This document shows, one piece after another, positions 1 to 32,359 of a stretch of 64,000 bases of DNA. This DNA comes from Litoditis marina. Its lineage: Eukaryota > Nematoda > Chromadorea > Rhabditida > Rhabditidae. Position 1 is the stretch's first letter, and the number at the start of each line of letters is the position of its first letter. The notes beneath the pieces are model-generated. The model was not told the DNA's origin. It saw nothing but the letters and a program-made list of their open reading frames with translations, and made no database searches. Location: assembly GCA_964036275.1 (NCBI GenBank), contig OZ038439.1:16972330-17036329 (forward strand), read 5' to 3'. The position numbers and the translations under genes were made by a program.

Positions 1-85
1 AAAGACAGAGAGAAGGGAACGGAACGGAGAAAGAGAGACACCGAGAAAATTAGAGCGGAAGAAAGAGAGAGGAACAGATATTCAC
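1..85. repeat. GA-rich tract in cubilin intron
   Basis: Almost pure purine on the plus strand (AGAGAGAAGG-type), so CT-rich in the sense of the cubilin transcript. Part of an intron, not coding. Confidence 0.7.
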
Positions 86-19568
<19,483 letters not shown>

Positions 19569-20949
19569 TTCTAGAAATAGATGGAAATTGGGACCATTTT
19601 GTGGATTTCTTGTGGAGTTTTGTGGACATGTTGTCATATGAGAAAATGAACAAACTTGTTCATCTGTGACAGAAACTCAGAGTGGAAAAGAAATACAAGA
19701 GAAATGGAAGCTGTTGGTAATTGAGCTGGCTATTTCTATGTTATACTATGTTGACGTGACACTGACAACAACAGCTAGTTTTGTTATTTGCCGTACATTA
19801 CTAGAGTATTTCAAGTATATCTCCATGAGAAAAATAAGACAAGATATACTGCAGTGTGATAAGTACTGCTTATTTCGGTTCTGTTGAAATACCACTTGAT
19901 AGATGAAAGGAAGAGAAATAGAGAAAACTACAGACCGAGCCAAAAGAACGAGCAAGAGAGATAGACATAAAGAGAGAGTGAGAGAGAGACACTGAGAGTG
20001 AGAAAAAGAGAGGGTGTGTTTGTGAGAGAGGAAGAGAGAGGAATAACCTCACACTAAAAAAACAGGTAGTAGAATGACTGGCAGTTGGTTTATTCTGATG
20101 AGCTATCGATTGCGGTTGAATAATAATCGGAACCATGAAATTCTACACCTTCTATTTGTTATATAAACTGTCGAGTGGACGTCACCTGTTACAGAAAACA
20201 AAATTCGAAAAGGCAGGAGGGGGATTGGGAAACTAGTTACATTAGGTGACACAGATATTTTTTTAACAGATTTTACCTAACTCGGCACTATTTTAGGAAT
20301 TTAGATCCTACCCTTCTTTTACTCACGATTTTTAAAATATGTTACTTCAATGATACTTCTCAGTTTATAGGGTTTTCTCTAGATATGCTGAAACGGTAGT
20401 GGAAAAGAAAACCGGTATAAATGTTTTCAACATCTGTGTACATAAATAAATCTACAACTCAGATGTAACTCAACTATGTATATAGTTTTCGACAATCCCA
20501 TGTCCACTCTGCGGTATACTGTATCATGTGTATGTGTACCTAGCGTACATTTTTTGCATTGTCTTACAAAACTTAGATTCATTTAGTTTAACTCACTAAT
20601 ACACAAATTAATTTCTCAGTCACCTTCCAATCAACAGAACAGTTTGAACCCACATGTTTTTTGCATCTCAGTTTCCATTTTGACCTACACTCAATTGTAC
20701 ATTTACTGTTCGTGGTTCGATTCTGTCATATTTCACGCGTTATCCGAAAACTGCATTGTGAGAACTCAGAAACTCTCCCTGGCTAAACTGTAATGCGGAT
20801 AATTTGTTTGAATTTTTTTCATTGAACTCAAACCTATATCATTGGAGCAACCCCTTTCCATGATTTTTTCTCCGCGATCAATTGCAAACAGTTTTCTACT
20901 GTTTGAATAAACAGTTGGTGTGGCAAGTAACGCGAGAAGGCCGCACAGG
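19569..20949. other. Intergenic DNA upstream of cubilin
   Basis: Holds the presumed cubilin promoter and 5' UTR. No TATA-like box was recognised next to the start. A GA-rich tract lies at about 19905-20050. I see no gene-like splice structure or RNA gene between 20050 and 20949. Confidence 0.5.
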
Positions 20950-22440
20950 TCAGTAAACAACCCATGGTGACAGTTAGTTATGACACACCGGTGTAAAGTG
21001 GAGAGAATTTTTGGGTTGATTCTATATCTAACCGGGGTTTTTGTTCACTTAGTCGGATTTTAGGTAACCCTTTTTCCGGTTACCTCACATATAAAGGAAA
21101 CAACTCCTGCTGACAGTCAGTTATGACACACCGGTGTAAAGTGAAGAGAATTTTTGGGTTGATTCTATATCTAACCGGGGTTTTTGTTCACTTAATCGGA
21201 TTTTAGGTAACCCTTTTTCCGGTCACCTCACATATAAAGTAAACAACTCCTGCTGACAGTCAGTTATGACACACCGGTGTAGAGTAGAGAGAAATTCCTG
21301 GGATAATTCTATATCTAACCGGGGTTGTTGTTCACTTACTCGGATTTTAGGTAACCCTTTTTCCGGTCACCTCACATATAAAGTAAACAACTCCTGCTGA
21401 CAGTCAGTTATAACACACCGGTGTAAAGTGAAGAGAATTTTTGGGTTGATTCTATATCTAACCGGGGTTTTTGTTCACTTGATCGGATTTTAGGTAATCC
21501 TTTTTCCGGTTACCTCACATATAAAGTAAACAACTCCTGCTGACAGTCAGTTATGACACACCGGTGTAAAGTGGAGAGAATTTTTGGGTTGATTCTATAT
21601 CTAACCGGGGTTTTTGTTCACTTAATCGGATTTTAGGTAACCCTTTTTCCGGTTACCTCACATATATAGTAAACAACTCCAGCTGACAGTCAGTTATGAC
21701 ACACCGGTGTAAAGTGAAGAGAATTTTTGGGTTGATTCTATATCTAACCGGGGTTTTTGTTCACTTAATCGGATTTTAGGTAACCCTTTTTCCGGTTACC
21801 TCACATATATAGTAAACAACTCCAGCTGACAGTCAGTTATGACACACCGGTGTAAAGTGAAGAGAATTTTTGGGTTGATTCTATATCTAACCGGGGTTTT
21901 TGTTCACTTAATCGGATTTTAGGTAACCCTTTTTCCGGTTACCTCACATATAAAGTAAACAACTCCTGCTGACAGTCAGTTATGACACACCGGTGTAAAG
22001 TGAAGAGAATTTTTGGGTTGATTCTATATCTAACCGGGGTTTTTGTTCACTTAATCGGATTTTAGGTAACCCTTTTCCGGTTACCTCACATATAAAGTAA
22101 ACAACTCCTGCTGACAGTCAGTTATGACACACCGGTGTAGAGTAGAGAGAAATTCCTGGGATAATTCTATATCTAACCGGGGTTTTTGTTCACTTTCTCG
22201 GATTTTAGGTAACCCTTTTTCCGGTTACCTCACACATGAAGCAATCAACTCTTGGTGACAGTCAGATATGACACACCGGTGTAAAGTGGAAAGAAATTCC
22301 GGGCGAATACAAAATCTAACCAGGTTTTTGGTAACCTAACCGGTTTTTGGTAACTTTTTTGCGGTTACCTCATAGATAATACAAACAACTCATGGTAATA
22401 GTCAGTTATGACACACCGGTGTGAAGGAGAGAGAAGTTTC
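20950..22440. repeat. 143-bp tandem satellite, about 10.5 copies
   Basis: Monomers of 142-144 bp start near 20981, 21123, 21267, 21411, 21554 and onward to about 22410, counted by the perfect palindrome ACACCGGTGT. Each also carries a TAACCGGG box, TTTTAGGTAACCC, a CCGGTTACCT box and, in most copies, AAAGTAAACAACTCC. Central copies are nearly identical; the last two are diverged. It lies between the divergent cubilin and CPEB genes. Confidence 0.95.
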
Positions 22441-22791
22441 TAGGGAGATTTCAGCTATGGGTGGCTTAGGTTACAAAGGGAGATGATATAATTGTCACAT
22501 GAGGAGCAACTATGATACAACACAAAGTTATGTTGGCCTTTTGAACTTGAAGTATGAAAAAGGTAAGCAAGAGTTGCTTCATTTATTGCTGTTTTCCTTT
22601 TTGTTACCACTCGCTTTTCGGAATAAAGTATTCATTTACAATAGGACACGTTTCTCAAATCAGCATTCGAAATCAGCAGTTCGGGAAGTATAAATTCCAA
22701 AAGTTTTTTTCCTCAATTTTGAGTTTCATCAAACAGAGTAATTATAAACCGATAATAGTTTGAATTCTTTATTTGAAATAAGCTGAAAAAC

Positions 22792-23017
22792 TTAAAGGAC
22801 TGCCCTGACAGCCTTATAGGTCTCGGCCGGATGAAGACCACCCATGCAGTTACTCAGTCAATCACGGGCATCATGCCAGCCAGATCCGAAAATTTTCAAG
22901 CACTGGGCATGCTCCTGGCCATGTTTGGCCATGTCACAGACAAATGAAAGGCTACCGTACACCCATGGATCTTACTAGGACCTTAATTTCAGATGTCAGA
23001 GTTTGGCAGTCCTTTAC
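22792..23017. mobile_element. Small inverted-repeat element (MITE-like), about 225 bp
   Basis: Terminal inverted repeats TAAAGGACTGCC and GGCAGTCCTTTA. The inside is GC-richer and contains CATGCC/GGCATG motifs. No ORF. A non-autonomous DNA transposon is inferred. Confidence 0.6.
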
Positions 23018-23250
23018 ATTTTTGATGCAAATTTTAAAATTTTAAAACCCGATATTTTTCTCTCAAAATTCATTTTTAGAAACCGTTTTTTTATATTTAA
23101 AATTGGTTTTAGCTCGTTCTTATGACTATTACTCGATGTTTTGATCGTTATCAGGTTCTTAGCGTTTACATTACGTCACTCTATTCTGAGCGCATGATTA
23201 AGTTTTGTGATTGGATGTATTTTCAGAAAAGAAGGGAAGTGAAGTTATAG

Positions 23251-26200
23251 ATGAGTTCCGTGTTCTACATTAACAAACAAGACATAGACAAACGATCTAG
23301 AGTGGAATTTTGGACTTCGCCCGTCGGTCAAAGTGAGTTTCTTTCCATAATATGCTCTGTACTGTGTAAACCGCAACCTGGTATCGTACATTGTTGTTTA
23401 GCATTTCAATCAACCTTTATCTTACGCAAAAACAGAAGTGCACGTATTGTTTCACGAACGTGTTGCTTCATGTCGACTACTCACGTGTGTTCCATTTCGA
23501 ACGCCTTCAAATTTCTTATAAGTGAGAATTAGAAGAACATTGCGTGGGAAACATCATCTAAGAATCACATCTTTGAGGTTTTGGCTTTCGCTTGACTACT
23601 GCTGGGACATCACGCCAATGTAGCGCTACGCCCGTCTTCTTAGCAGGAACCTGAAACCAGGAGCTCCCCAGGAAGCATTGTGAGTTTGTATGATTACTTG
23701 ATTACATAGTTTTTGTTGCACTTCTAGAGTTTTCTATGAAATATACTAATAGTTTCAGTTATCTTGTGTGTCAAACTACTCGCTCTACTTTCCATATTTT
23801 ACTATGTAACACTAGCAGTCTAACAGATCCTAATTTTCTAAAAACTATGATAGTGATTGCAGTGAACTACGGAACGACGCCGGCGCACTGCATCCCAAGT
23901 TGGAAGCCGAAGATAAATACGATGTGCCCTCGCCTTCCACTTCTGGAGAAACTGTTGGCACCCCCTCTGCTAGCTACCAAGTTTTGCGGTAATAGTCTTT
24001 TATAGAAAGTTTACTTTTGATGTCACTTGTTTCTCATGCGTTCGACTCAGTAGTTTTAGAACTTGGTAGACCACAGGTCTTCTTTTTATGATGCCCAGTT
24101 CCTATTACTTGCCAACCTAGTTATCTGTGTCTGTCTTAATTTTCAGTTCTTGACAGTTTTTCTTTAGACAGTAATCGTATAAGTTGAGTCCATGTCTAAC
24201 GGTCAATTAGGCTCATAACGCAATTCTATGGCCTGTCAATCTCGTGTTTAGTTCACAATTCGTTCGTAAATGGGTTCCGTTTCTGTAGAGTAGTCACTCC
24301 TCACCGGGGTGTCCTTAGGATACTATATTGTTGACCCCATTCGCCTTGTTTCGTTTTGTCTCAGAAGTTGCATATCTCCCAGATTATTGAATTTCTACAT
24401 TGAATTAGTTGATTAGCCTAATTTTGAATATGTTCATAATTATTTTGAACATTAGCTATTTATTGTTCCTCTGTCCTCGTTTTTCAATTCGAGATTCGTT
24501 CCTTTGAATAAATATTTTGTTGATTTTTTTTCACTTTTTCTCACAAAACGGAAAATAAAGAAAGGATTGGGAAAATAGAGCAATTGAATACCGTAGTATC
24601 AATTTTGTAAGGAGCGAACCCAATATTTTAGTTACGACCTGGCCAGCAGCATGCTATACGCCCTTCAAAAGGTCGCCTGGCATGCTGCTGGCATGAAGAC
24701 CGAGTCGCACCTGGCCCGACGTGGCCAGCATGATGCCCAGCATTGCCGTAGTATTTTGGCGCGAGCGCGTGACCAGACAAAATTTTGGGATTTTTCGAAT
24801 TTCCTCAATTTCGGAAACAAAATGTGGTTTATTTTTCTTCTTTTGTGTTTCTTAGTTCATTCTATGGTTATTTTCTGTCGTAAAACCACAATTACGAAGA
24901 AACAGAGTAAATATAGGTCAGGAAAATATGTGTTTCGTTTCAACGGTAAAGTGAAATCATTTCTCAGTTTAAAAAGCTAGTTTCCAGTCAGCTCGTTCCA
25001 TGTTTGCAGCAGAAGGGATGAAGTTCGTGAAGCAAGATCCTTCGACGTCGTCCGTTTTCCCCTGGAATATAGCCCCCAACCGAATGGTTTCGGATCCGAA
25101 CCTCTTCTCGGTCAGCAACGTCGAGAGTGTGCTGCGCATGATGCAACTTCAGCAGGAGAAGGCAGTTGTGAGTTGTTTTTTTGCTAAATTGCCAGAAAAT
25201 ATATAGAAAACGAGCTCCTTTTCTTAATGTATGGGAAACTTATCGAAAAGGGGGTTTCCTTGGAAGAGTTGTTGGACCTCATTGGTGTGTGTATATGTCA
25301 ACCACGCCATATACGTTCTCTGAGATGTGATTTCGTGATAAAACCGTGATTTATTGAGTACATCTGAAATTTGCAATGTTCAAACTTGACAGCTTGATGC
25401 TGGTTTTGTCTCGGAGACAGGGGTGACCACAGGTTGCATTCCGTGCAACTTTTCAGGGGGGGGGGGGGTCGTAAACGGTTTGCAGAGGCAGAAATAGTTC
25501 AAAATACCGCGGATTTTTGCCATTTTCGATGAATTTTCACGAAATTTTGCAACATAAACACGTTTTTTGTGAATTGACTTTTTTTTAGAGGGGGGGGGGG
25601 GGTCGTACTGACTATTGAGTGGGGAAACGTTGTGGTCACCCCTGCTCGGAGAGCAAACTTATGCTCACTCAATTGCAAATCTGCTCTCTGAGTCAACTGT
25701 CCAAGTTTGTGTATGTTTGTCTCCTACTGCTTATATCTATGCCTGTGAGTTGTTATCTCATAAAAGAAATTAAAAATAGTCAAGCCATTACATCCACTGC
25801 TATATCCTATATTTATAATTATAAGTTTTTTTCTCGCAGGTTTTCAAGCCGTACCCCTACTCGCCCGCTCTCAACTACGAAACTTGTGGCCAGCCAATGT
25901 CGCAGCTGCCTTCATATGCAATGAAGTCGCGATCTTGCACCGAATACACTAACGGTTAGTTTGTGTATGGTTTCTTTTACCCATAGAAGTTCACGATATC
26001 TATCTATCTGTGCACGTGGTACGTATTTGTCAATAGCTGCAAGTGTTACACAATCTTAACTGAAATCGCACTGCACATATTGTATTTCGTATAACGGTTC
26101 ATACTATAACCTAACACTAGGAAACTAGGGTTAGCCTACTTTATATTTTTACCAGTTGGACACGGTTTTTTTCCCTCGCTGTCTTGAATCAAGGTGACTG

Positions 26201-29200
26201 TTACCAATATACCAATGAAAAACGGGTTCCTGCTGAAAAAAGTATCTATTTGGATCTTGGATGTAACAATAATACATATATTACGTTATTTCCAGATCAG
26301 CTCCGGGCACATCTACCCTCCCAGCGTAGCAAAAGTCTCGGGTCCACGCTGCCAGCGTTCTCTCGGAAAGTCTTCGTGGGTGGTCTTCCCATCAATGTAC
26401 CTCGAGGTATGTTTTACTCTGGGTGGTATCAATAGTTAAGAGTGCTAGATACTAGACATTTTATTCAGCGACTACTTGATTTCGGGACCTTTTGTGTGGC
26501 TTCAGGAGGAAAACTGCTTTTCAATTGAAATGTGGACTTATACTGATTTTTCTAACCAGATGAGAAATGAGATATTATTAATTTTCTCTTTTTTACAGAG
26601 ATTATCTTTCAATCGTTGTGATTAGAGTTTCCTTCAACAACATTCTTCATTTCCAGAATACATCGAACAGATGTTCAGTCAATTTGGTGATGTTATGGTG
26701 GACTGGCCCAAGGACTCTGCGAAATACAGAGAGAATGGTAAAATATGTGAGTGCTCCAACCGTCCATGCACAAAAAACTCGTTTCATCTTCATGAGGTTT
26801 TACTACGTTACTAGTTTCGTGGAACTGTACTGTCATTGAATATGGGTGTACCTCATTGTCATTCGGATTTTCAGACTCAAAATAAAATAGCACCCGCGCA
26901 CCAGCCTACTAACATGGGTCATCTGTGGCATGGGTGTTGCAGAAAGCTGGTGAAATTCTGGTATTTAGATGGGACTAATAATAATAGTGGCTGCAGTTTG
27001 CAGGTCCCAGTCCAACTCACCAAGTCTGGGTACGATGGCGTTGGGTACGATTTCTCTATTTCTTCGTTGTTGGTAGTAGGAAAAATTTACCACTCCGCAG
27101 TCAGTGAACCGTAAAAATCAAGACTTCGGGCCAAATCGTTGACTAAATGTACTATGTGGTTGTTTTCAGGCCCTTTGACCGGTTATGTGTTCCTGGTGTA
27201 CGATAAGGAAGAGTCTGTTCAGTGTCTGGTTCGCCGTTGCTACTCGGAACCGAACAAGGACAACCACTACTGGCTCAGAATGGAGAGCAGCACCTTTCAA
27301 CTGAAGGCGGTTGGTCCGATTTCCACTATTGATATAACCTCAACCTAAACCGGAAATTGGCGCTGGGGACTGTTACTTGTGGTACAAGGCTGGAAAATTG
27401 AAGTATCGCCCCCCACTTTAGTTGAGTCCCCCCCGTAGCACTTCAACCCCCCACCCAAGCTAACACCTGAAAATCTAGGAGAGGGGGGGGGTCAAAAATC
27501 AACTTCGACATTTACTATTTACCCCCCACCTCGGTCGGCGGGGGGTAGAACTTCAATGGTGGGGGGTCAAACTTCAACGAGTGGGGGCTGAACTTCAATA
27601 CCGGAAATGTTTACTTTTTACCCCCCACCCTCAAACTTTTGTATTGCAAGTGATAAATTGAATTATCACCCCCCGGTGGGGGGGTCAAACTACAATTCCC
27701 TAAACGCAATACCAATTCAGAAAGGTGGGGGGGGGGGGGGGTTAAAAAGTCAATGTTCCCTACAAGGCTTGTGTTTAAAGTGTCAATCATTCTCTGCTGT
27801 TTCCATCCTCTTTTATCACTAGTCAGACCAGTGAAGCTGACCTATTTCATATTTGAAGTTGAAGTGGCTGTCAGATATGAGGTGTAAATTTGTAATGCCG
27901 GTCTGTGTTTCTGTAGGAGTACACTACTGTGGTGTGTTTATTTTCATACAAGTATAAACTTTTATCTTCAATTAAATTTGACGTGTCTATTCCAGGCTCA
28001 AGTTCGTCCGTGGGCCTTGTGCAATGTTGCGTACATTCCGTACCCGAAGATCAAGGTGGACCCTCGCAACACCGTCTTCGTGGGTGGAGTTCCACGTCCC
28101 ATCACTGCAAGTAAGTAGATACTAATACTACACAGTCTCTGTATACGGTGTATTCTCGATTATTATTACCAGTTCGCTTGGTTGGGAATAGGATTGACAT
28201 TGGGTTCAGACTTCGAGGCTATCCTTTTCTCACTCATCTATTCTGCAGAAAGGAGGCCGGTCATCGATTTGGAGACCGGAAGCTTCTTTATTTTCCCGAG
28301 AAATAAGTAATTTTCCCGATACAAATATGAACCCGTTCCTGAATTTATGTTGGTATTAATGCTGTATGAATTCAACAATTGTGTGAGGCGGTGAGGACCG
28401 TGGCACAAATTTGTTGCTCTCTTGGAATAATCTATCTTGGAAAAACAAAGTTAGGTGTTCATTCTTTTTTACAGAGCAGATTGCCTTGATTCTGCAGAAT
28501 CTGTTCGGGCCAGTCATCTTCGCTAGCATTGATGTGGACAGCGATACTCTATACCCTAAGGTACGACTTTTATCAGATTTGTTGGTTCCAGTCTCATATT
28601 CCTCGTTAACGAACAACTATACAGAATGTTGGGTTTGGATGCCAAAAAACATCATTTGTTGTACCAAGGAGTTGTGTGTTTGTTGTCGATGCAATTTGCA
28701 TGATCGCGCTCAACTGATCAATGAACTATTGTACCGAGGTACCAAGGAATGGGTTCCAAGATGAGTGATTAGAATCAGTCTGGAATGTGGATACGAGTGT
28801 GGTGTTGGTGACCTCTGCCATGGAATGTCAAGGATTTTACCGGTGTATATTTCGTTTTCAAGCAAATTTGGCATTTTTGTATAAAATCTCTACCTCCGTT
28901 TAAGGGAGTTGCTCGCGTTTCCTTCGCCGATAGAGCCTCGTATTTCCGTGCAATCATGGGTCGATTTGTAAGAATGGAGAAGCTGGAGACTAACAAGAAG
29001 GTATGATTCGACTTTCGACTAAAATAGCTGGTCGCTATTTCAGTACCAGATTGAAGTCCAAGGACGGTTTGAGTATACGAGCTCTAGAACAACACAAGCG
29101 GAACATACTAACTGTTTCCCCTGCTTGTTGGACTCTTATATGGGTGCATGTAAAGTTACGCACCTTACCTTCTCTGGGTATTAATCAGCAAAACACTTTC

Positions 29201-30268
29201 GGCTGATATATACTTGTAATTCATTCTCAATCGCGGTGGTCCCTGTCTGCAAGTTGCGTTTCTTATTGCAGGAGGTGGAGATCAAGCCGTACGTGATGGA
29301 CTCTGAGATGTGCGACGAGTGTGATGGTGCGCGTAACAATGGACAGCCGGCCCCCTATCTCTGCGGACACCCAAGTTGTCTTCAGTACTATTGCAAGTAT
29401 GGTTTCATAACTATTGTTTTGATATAATTTTAACTTTTAGTTAAATTGTCTGTTGTTTTTCACTTTGCCTCAGGCATTCGGTTTAGACTGGAGACGGCGG
29501 ATGGAGAATGCCTTCATGTCTTTGCTCTAAATACTTATGAACATAAACCAAGTGGTGTTGCGTTTTTCGATTTTTCTCCGTTTTGCTGGTGTAGTGGGCC
29601 GTGATGAGTTTGTTAGAGTTCTGAGTTCACATTCAGTAATGTTCTGTCAGTAAGACTAAGGGTCATGGGCGTCAACTTTCTGAGAGAGTTTTGAATCAGA
29701 TATTTTAGTTTCACTAGTGAAATTACAATACATACTCTCATGTTTCAGGGCGTGCTGGGTGCATATGCACTCGTCTCCGTTGCGTGCACATCACACCCCG
29801 TACCGTGCCATGTCTCGCAAGGAGGGAAGAGGTACAATTTTCAATTTTCATTTCTCCTGTTCTGGATCTGGAGAACTAATCTTAGAGGGAGAAACGTTTG
29901 TCATGTTATAGCTCGGAATAGTTTGGTAAACTGAGACTGTCCCTGCCCCTTATTTGCGCCTTAGTTGCAGAACAGTTTAAACGGTTGTTTAGCGTGGGTA
30001 AATTTATGAATTACGAAACAAGCATTGATAATCTTCTTCATTAAACATCGGCTTTTTGGGTGTTTGTTCTTCGTTTCACAGCGTTTTATATAGCGAAAGC
30101 TCCACTTTCTTATTAACATATTTCATCAATTCATTTTCAGTTGGCTGTGTCACGTTCACTCCGTCGTATTCTGGTAGCGGAATGTCTACCGAGACGGAAG
30201 TGAATCCTCACATGCTCGCCCCATACATGATGCCCAACCCCTTCTGGATGTACCAAGCCACCAATTAG
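23251..30268 (+). CDS. cpb: CPEB family RNA-binding translational regulator
   Basis: Cytoplasmic polyadenylation element binding protein, which binds U-rich elements in mRNA 3' UTRs and controls translation, often in the germ line. Core exons: 25010-25167, 25840-25954, 26296-26406, 26657-26737, 27170-27309, 27996-28110, 28475-28560, 28905-29000, 29272-29396, 29749-29831, 30141-30268. RRM1 opens [12 protein letters not shown] and has [11 protein letters not shown]2 opens [13 protein letters not shown] and has [10 protein letters not shown]. The C-terminal zinc domain has [21 protein letters not shown] and LRAHH in CPEB order. From ATG 25000 the protein is 415 residues. Two upstream exons (23251-23332, 23863-23988) join in phase and would give 481 residues; the N-terminus is uncertain. 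It is not assigned to a specific paralogue (CPB-1, CPB-2, CPB-3 or FOG-1). Confidence 0.9.
24630..24785. repeat. GC-rich dispersed repeat in CPEB 5' region
   Basis: Contains several imperfect inverted copies of a GGCATGCTGCTGGC-like word, which also occurs in the element at 22792-23017. No coding evidence. Probably another small transposon relic. Confidence 0.4.
25411..25650. mobile_element. MITE-like element with G runs in CPEB intron
   Basis: Terminal inverted repeats around AGGGGTGACCACA (25411-25433 against 25627-25650). Two poly-G runs each followed by GTCGTA lie inside, both with G on the plus strand. It sits wholly in the intron 25168-25839. Confidence 0.6.
27391..27760 (+). repeat. 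C/G-run dispersed element, copy 1
   Basis: About 370 bp with at least ten runs of six or more C or G, separated by phrases such as AACTTCAA and TTGAAGT. The same element occurs in reverse orientation at 58446-58816. It lies in the CPEB intron 27310-27995. Confidence 0.85.
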
Positions 30269-31904
30269 ATTATGTTAGGTGATTTGAAAGAATTGATGTA
30301 GAAAAAGTAGTAAGTCAATACGTAATCTTTGCTTGTTTTTCGATATTCGACACTTTTTCTGCAAAAACTCTTTGAATTGTCTTACAACTGCATCTTTATT
30401 GTCCTCTCGAGCAGTAGTTGATTTCTTGATAATAATAAGAACTAACATTTGGGAAAAGATGTTGCTATAATTAATAACATTAACATTTTAATTTTTGAAT
30501 CTATGAAATCAACTGCTGTCTTCAAGATTCTAGGACACTTTAACTTTCTTTGAATAGTTTTTCATTCACACTTATTCACTTTAACACATTGCAATATACA
30601 ATTCTACCACGTTGGTCATTAGTTTTTTCTGTTATTTAAGATTTTCAAGAACGTTTTTTTGCTTGACAGCTTGACCAATGTGGTAGCCTAGGTTTATTTT
30701 AATCTGTGTTACTATGAACACCTTTTAGACTGTTTGTTGAATGAGTTATTCAACTGTGTTCATTTCCTGTACCATAAGATTGTGATTGTGTTTTTGGCTG
30801 TGTCTCCTAACACAGTACATTGTTGTTGTCAATTTCCCCTTTTGACCGTGGTTTCCTGGTAGTTGAAGGGACCACTTATTTCGGATTTCGTTGCATGTTC
30901 CACTCATTTCCCCGGTGTTAACATGAGATTTTTGATTGTTCTCGTTGTACGCTTTGTTGGATTGTTCATTGACACTTTCTAACGTGAAGTTTGTTACATT
31001 CGTTGAGTTTTGCTGAAATTAATGAAATTTGACAATTCAATCGTTCTTTTCTGTGTATTTTAGTGTGTAATATGACAATGTGGGTTTTATAGCTGATGTT
31101 CGGTATTTCTTTGGGAAAATCGCTTGCTTGTTTGTTAACACATCTACAAGCTCAATCATAGTTTGTATTCGGGTAACTAGTGGCCACATCAGAGTTGACC
31201 GAACGGTCAGTTTGAATATATTGTGGTCAATTAAACATAATAGCTCCAGTTGCTTGAAAGACAATGTTACTAGCAAAGCGGGGTAGTTGTGGAGTTCCTT
31301 GGATCCAGGCCAAGTAGTTGTACAAACAATAAGATTTTGCATGTGTTCTGCGTACTTTTTATGTAGGTACTTGTGTTTACGTGTCGAACACGTCGAAGTT
31401 GAGGGTAAACATAGGAGCTAATCGTACATGCTAAGATCACACGGCGAACGAAAAACACACAAATGACAATGTTTAAGCTTTCGCACTTGGGACTCATCAA
31501 TTAAACATACAAAGTACAAGGGTTAAGGTTATTTTATTTTGGTAAGGTTATTTATTTGGGATTTCCCAGTTGGCTCATTTCCTGTCAGCATGAAGGCTAT
31601 GAGGAGGTATCGTGACAGACTTGTAGTTTGCTCGTCCACCTCAGAGATACCAAATTACCACGAACACAAGTCAGTCGAATTGGACTACTGACAAAGTCGA
31701 TACTCAGATTAGCTGCTGCTGCCTTCATAGAGGGACACACATGAGAAAAACAACAGTTTACTTACGTGTTTTGCCGCCAATTAACACTATTAATGCATAT
31801 AGGGGTTGCTCACAGAAAGTATGTTGAAAACTGTACATGGTGTCGGATGTACATTGTACATCAAACTATAGTTTACTTCTTGTCACCCCTATATCATGCT
31901 CTTC
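30269..31904. other. Intergenic DNA after CPEB
   Basis: Presumed CPEB 3' UTR, then AT-rich sequence. No canonical AATAAA was noted close to the stop. Short ORFs here have no splice logic or recognisable product. Confidence 0.5.
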
Positions 31905-32256
31905 AAAGATTTGTGCATAAAAGTGCTCGTTTCTACCCGACTTTCTCTAACTGACAGATCCAGGCCGAAACAGTTGAGTTACGTTACTCGCTCGACAGTA
32001 TTGTGTGTAAGGAGAAGTTAATATAAGGACAGCTCAAAGAAAGGCTGGCAGAAGCTGTGAGTTTCCCTTTGTCTGCTCTGTTTGTAGTTTGATCGGGCTT
32101 TTTCAGTTATGGGTGGAGGTAGATCAAAATAGCTTGTTCTTCGAAGTTTTCTGCACAAAATAGCTCAATACTACCCGACTTTCGTGGCCTGAAAAATACA
32201 GCCTGAAACATTTGAGTACGTTACTCTATTGACAGTATTGTGTGTGTGAAGAGTGG
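31905..32256 (+). promoter_or_regulatory. Tandemly duplicated promoter region of Q-rich gene
   Basis: About 105 bp occurs twice (31905-32012 and 32147-32256), sharing ACCCGACTTTC, GAGT(T)ACGTTACTC and GACAGTATTGTGTGT. Only the second copy is followed by a perfect TATAAAA (32304-32310); the first has a weak ATATAAGG. Confidence 0.6.
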
Positions 32257-32303
32257 CACTGCCACCTAATCGCGCGCCAACTCAAACAGAGCCGCGGTCG
32301 GGG

Positions 32304-32310
32304 TATAAAA
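32304..32310 (+). promoter_or_regulatory. TATA box of Q-rich gene
   Basis: TATAAAA 50 bp before the ATG at 32360. With normal TATA-to-start spacing this leaves a 5' leader of only about 20-25 nt. Confidence 0.75.
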
Positions 32311-32359
32311 GAGGGGAGAAACCACTCGGACTACCACTGCCCCTGCCAAGTACCTTGCA

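Noticed and set aside
20950..22440. CRISPR-like array
   Set aside because: Units are full tandem repeats without unique spacers, in a eukaryotic context.
22499..22763. Overlapping 64-69-residue plus-strand ORFs after the satellite
   Set aside because: No family motif, no splice support, AT-biased composition.
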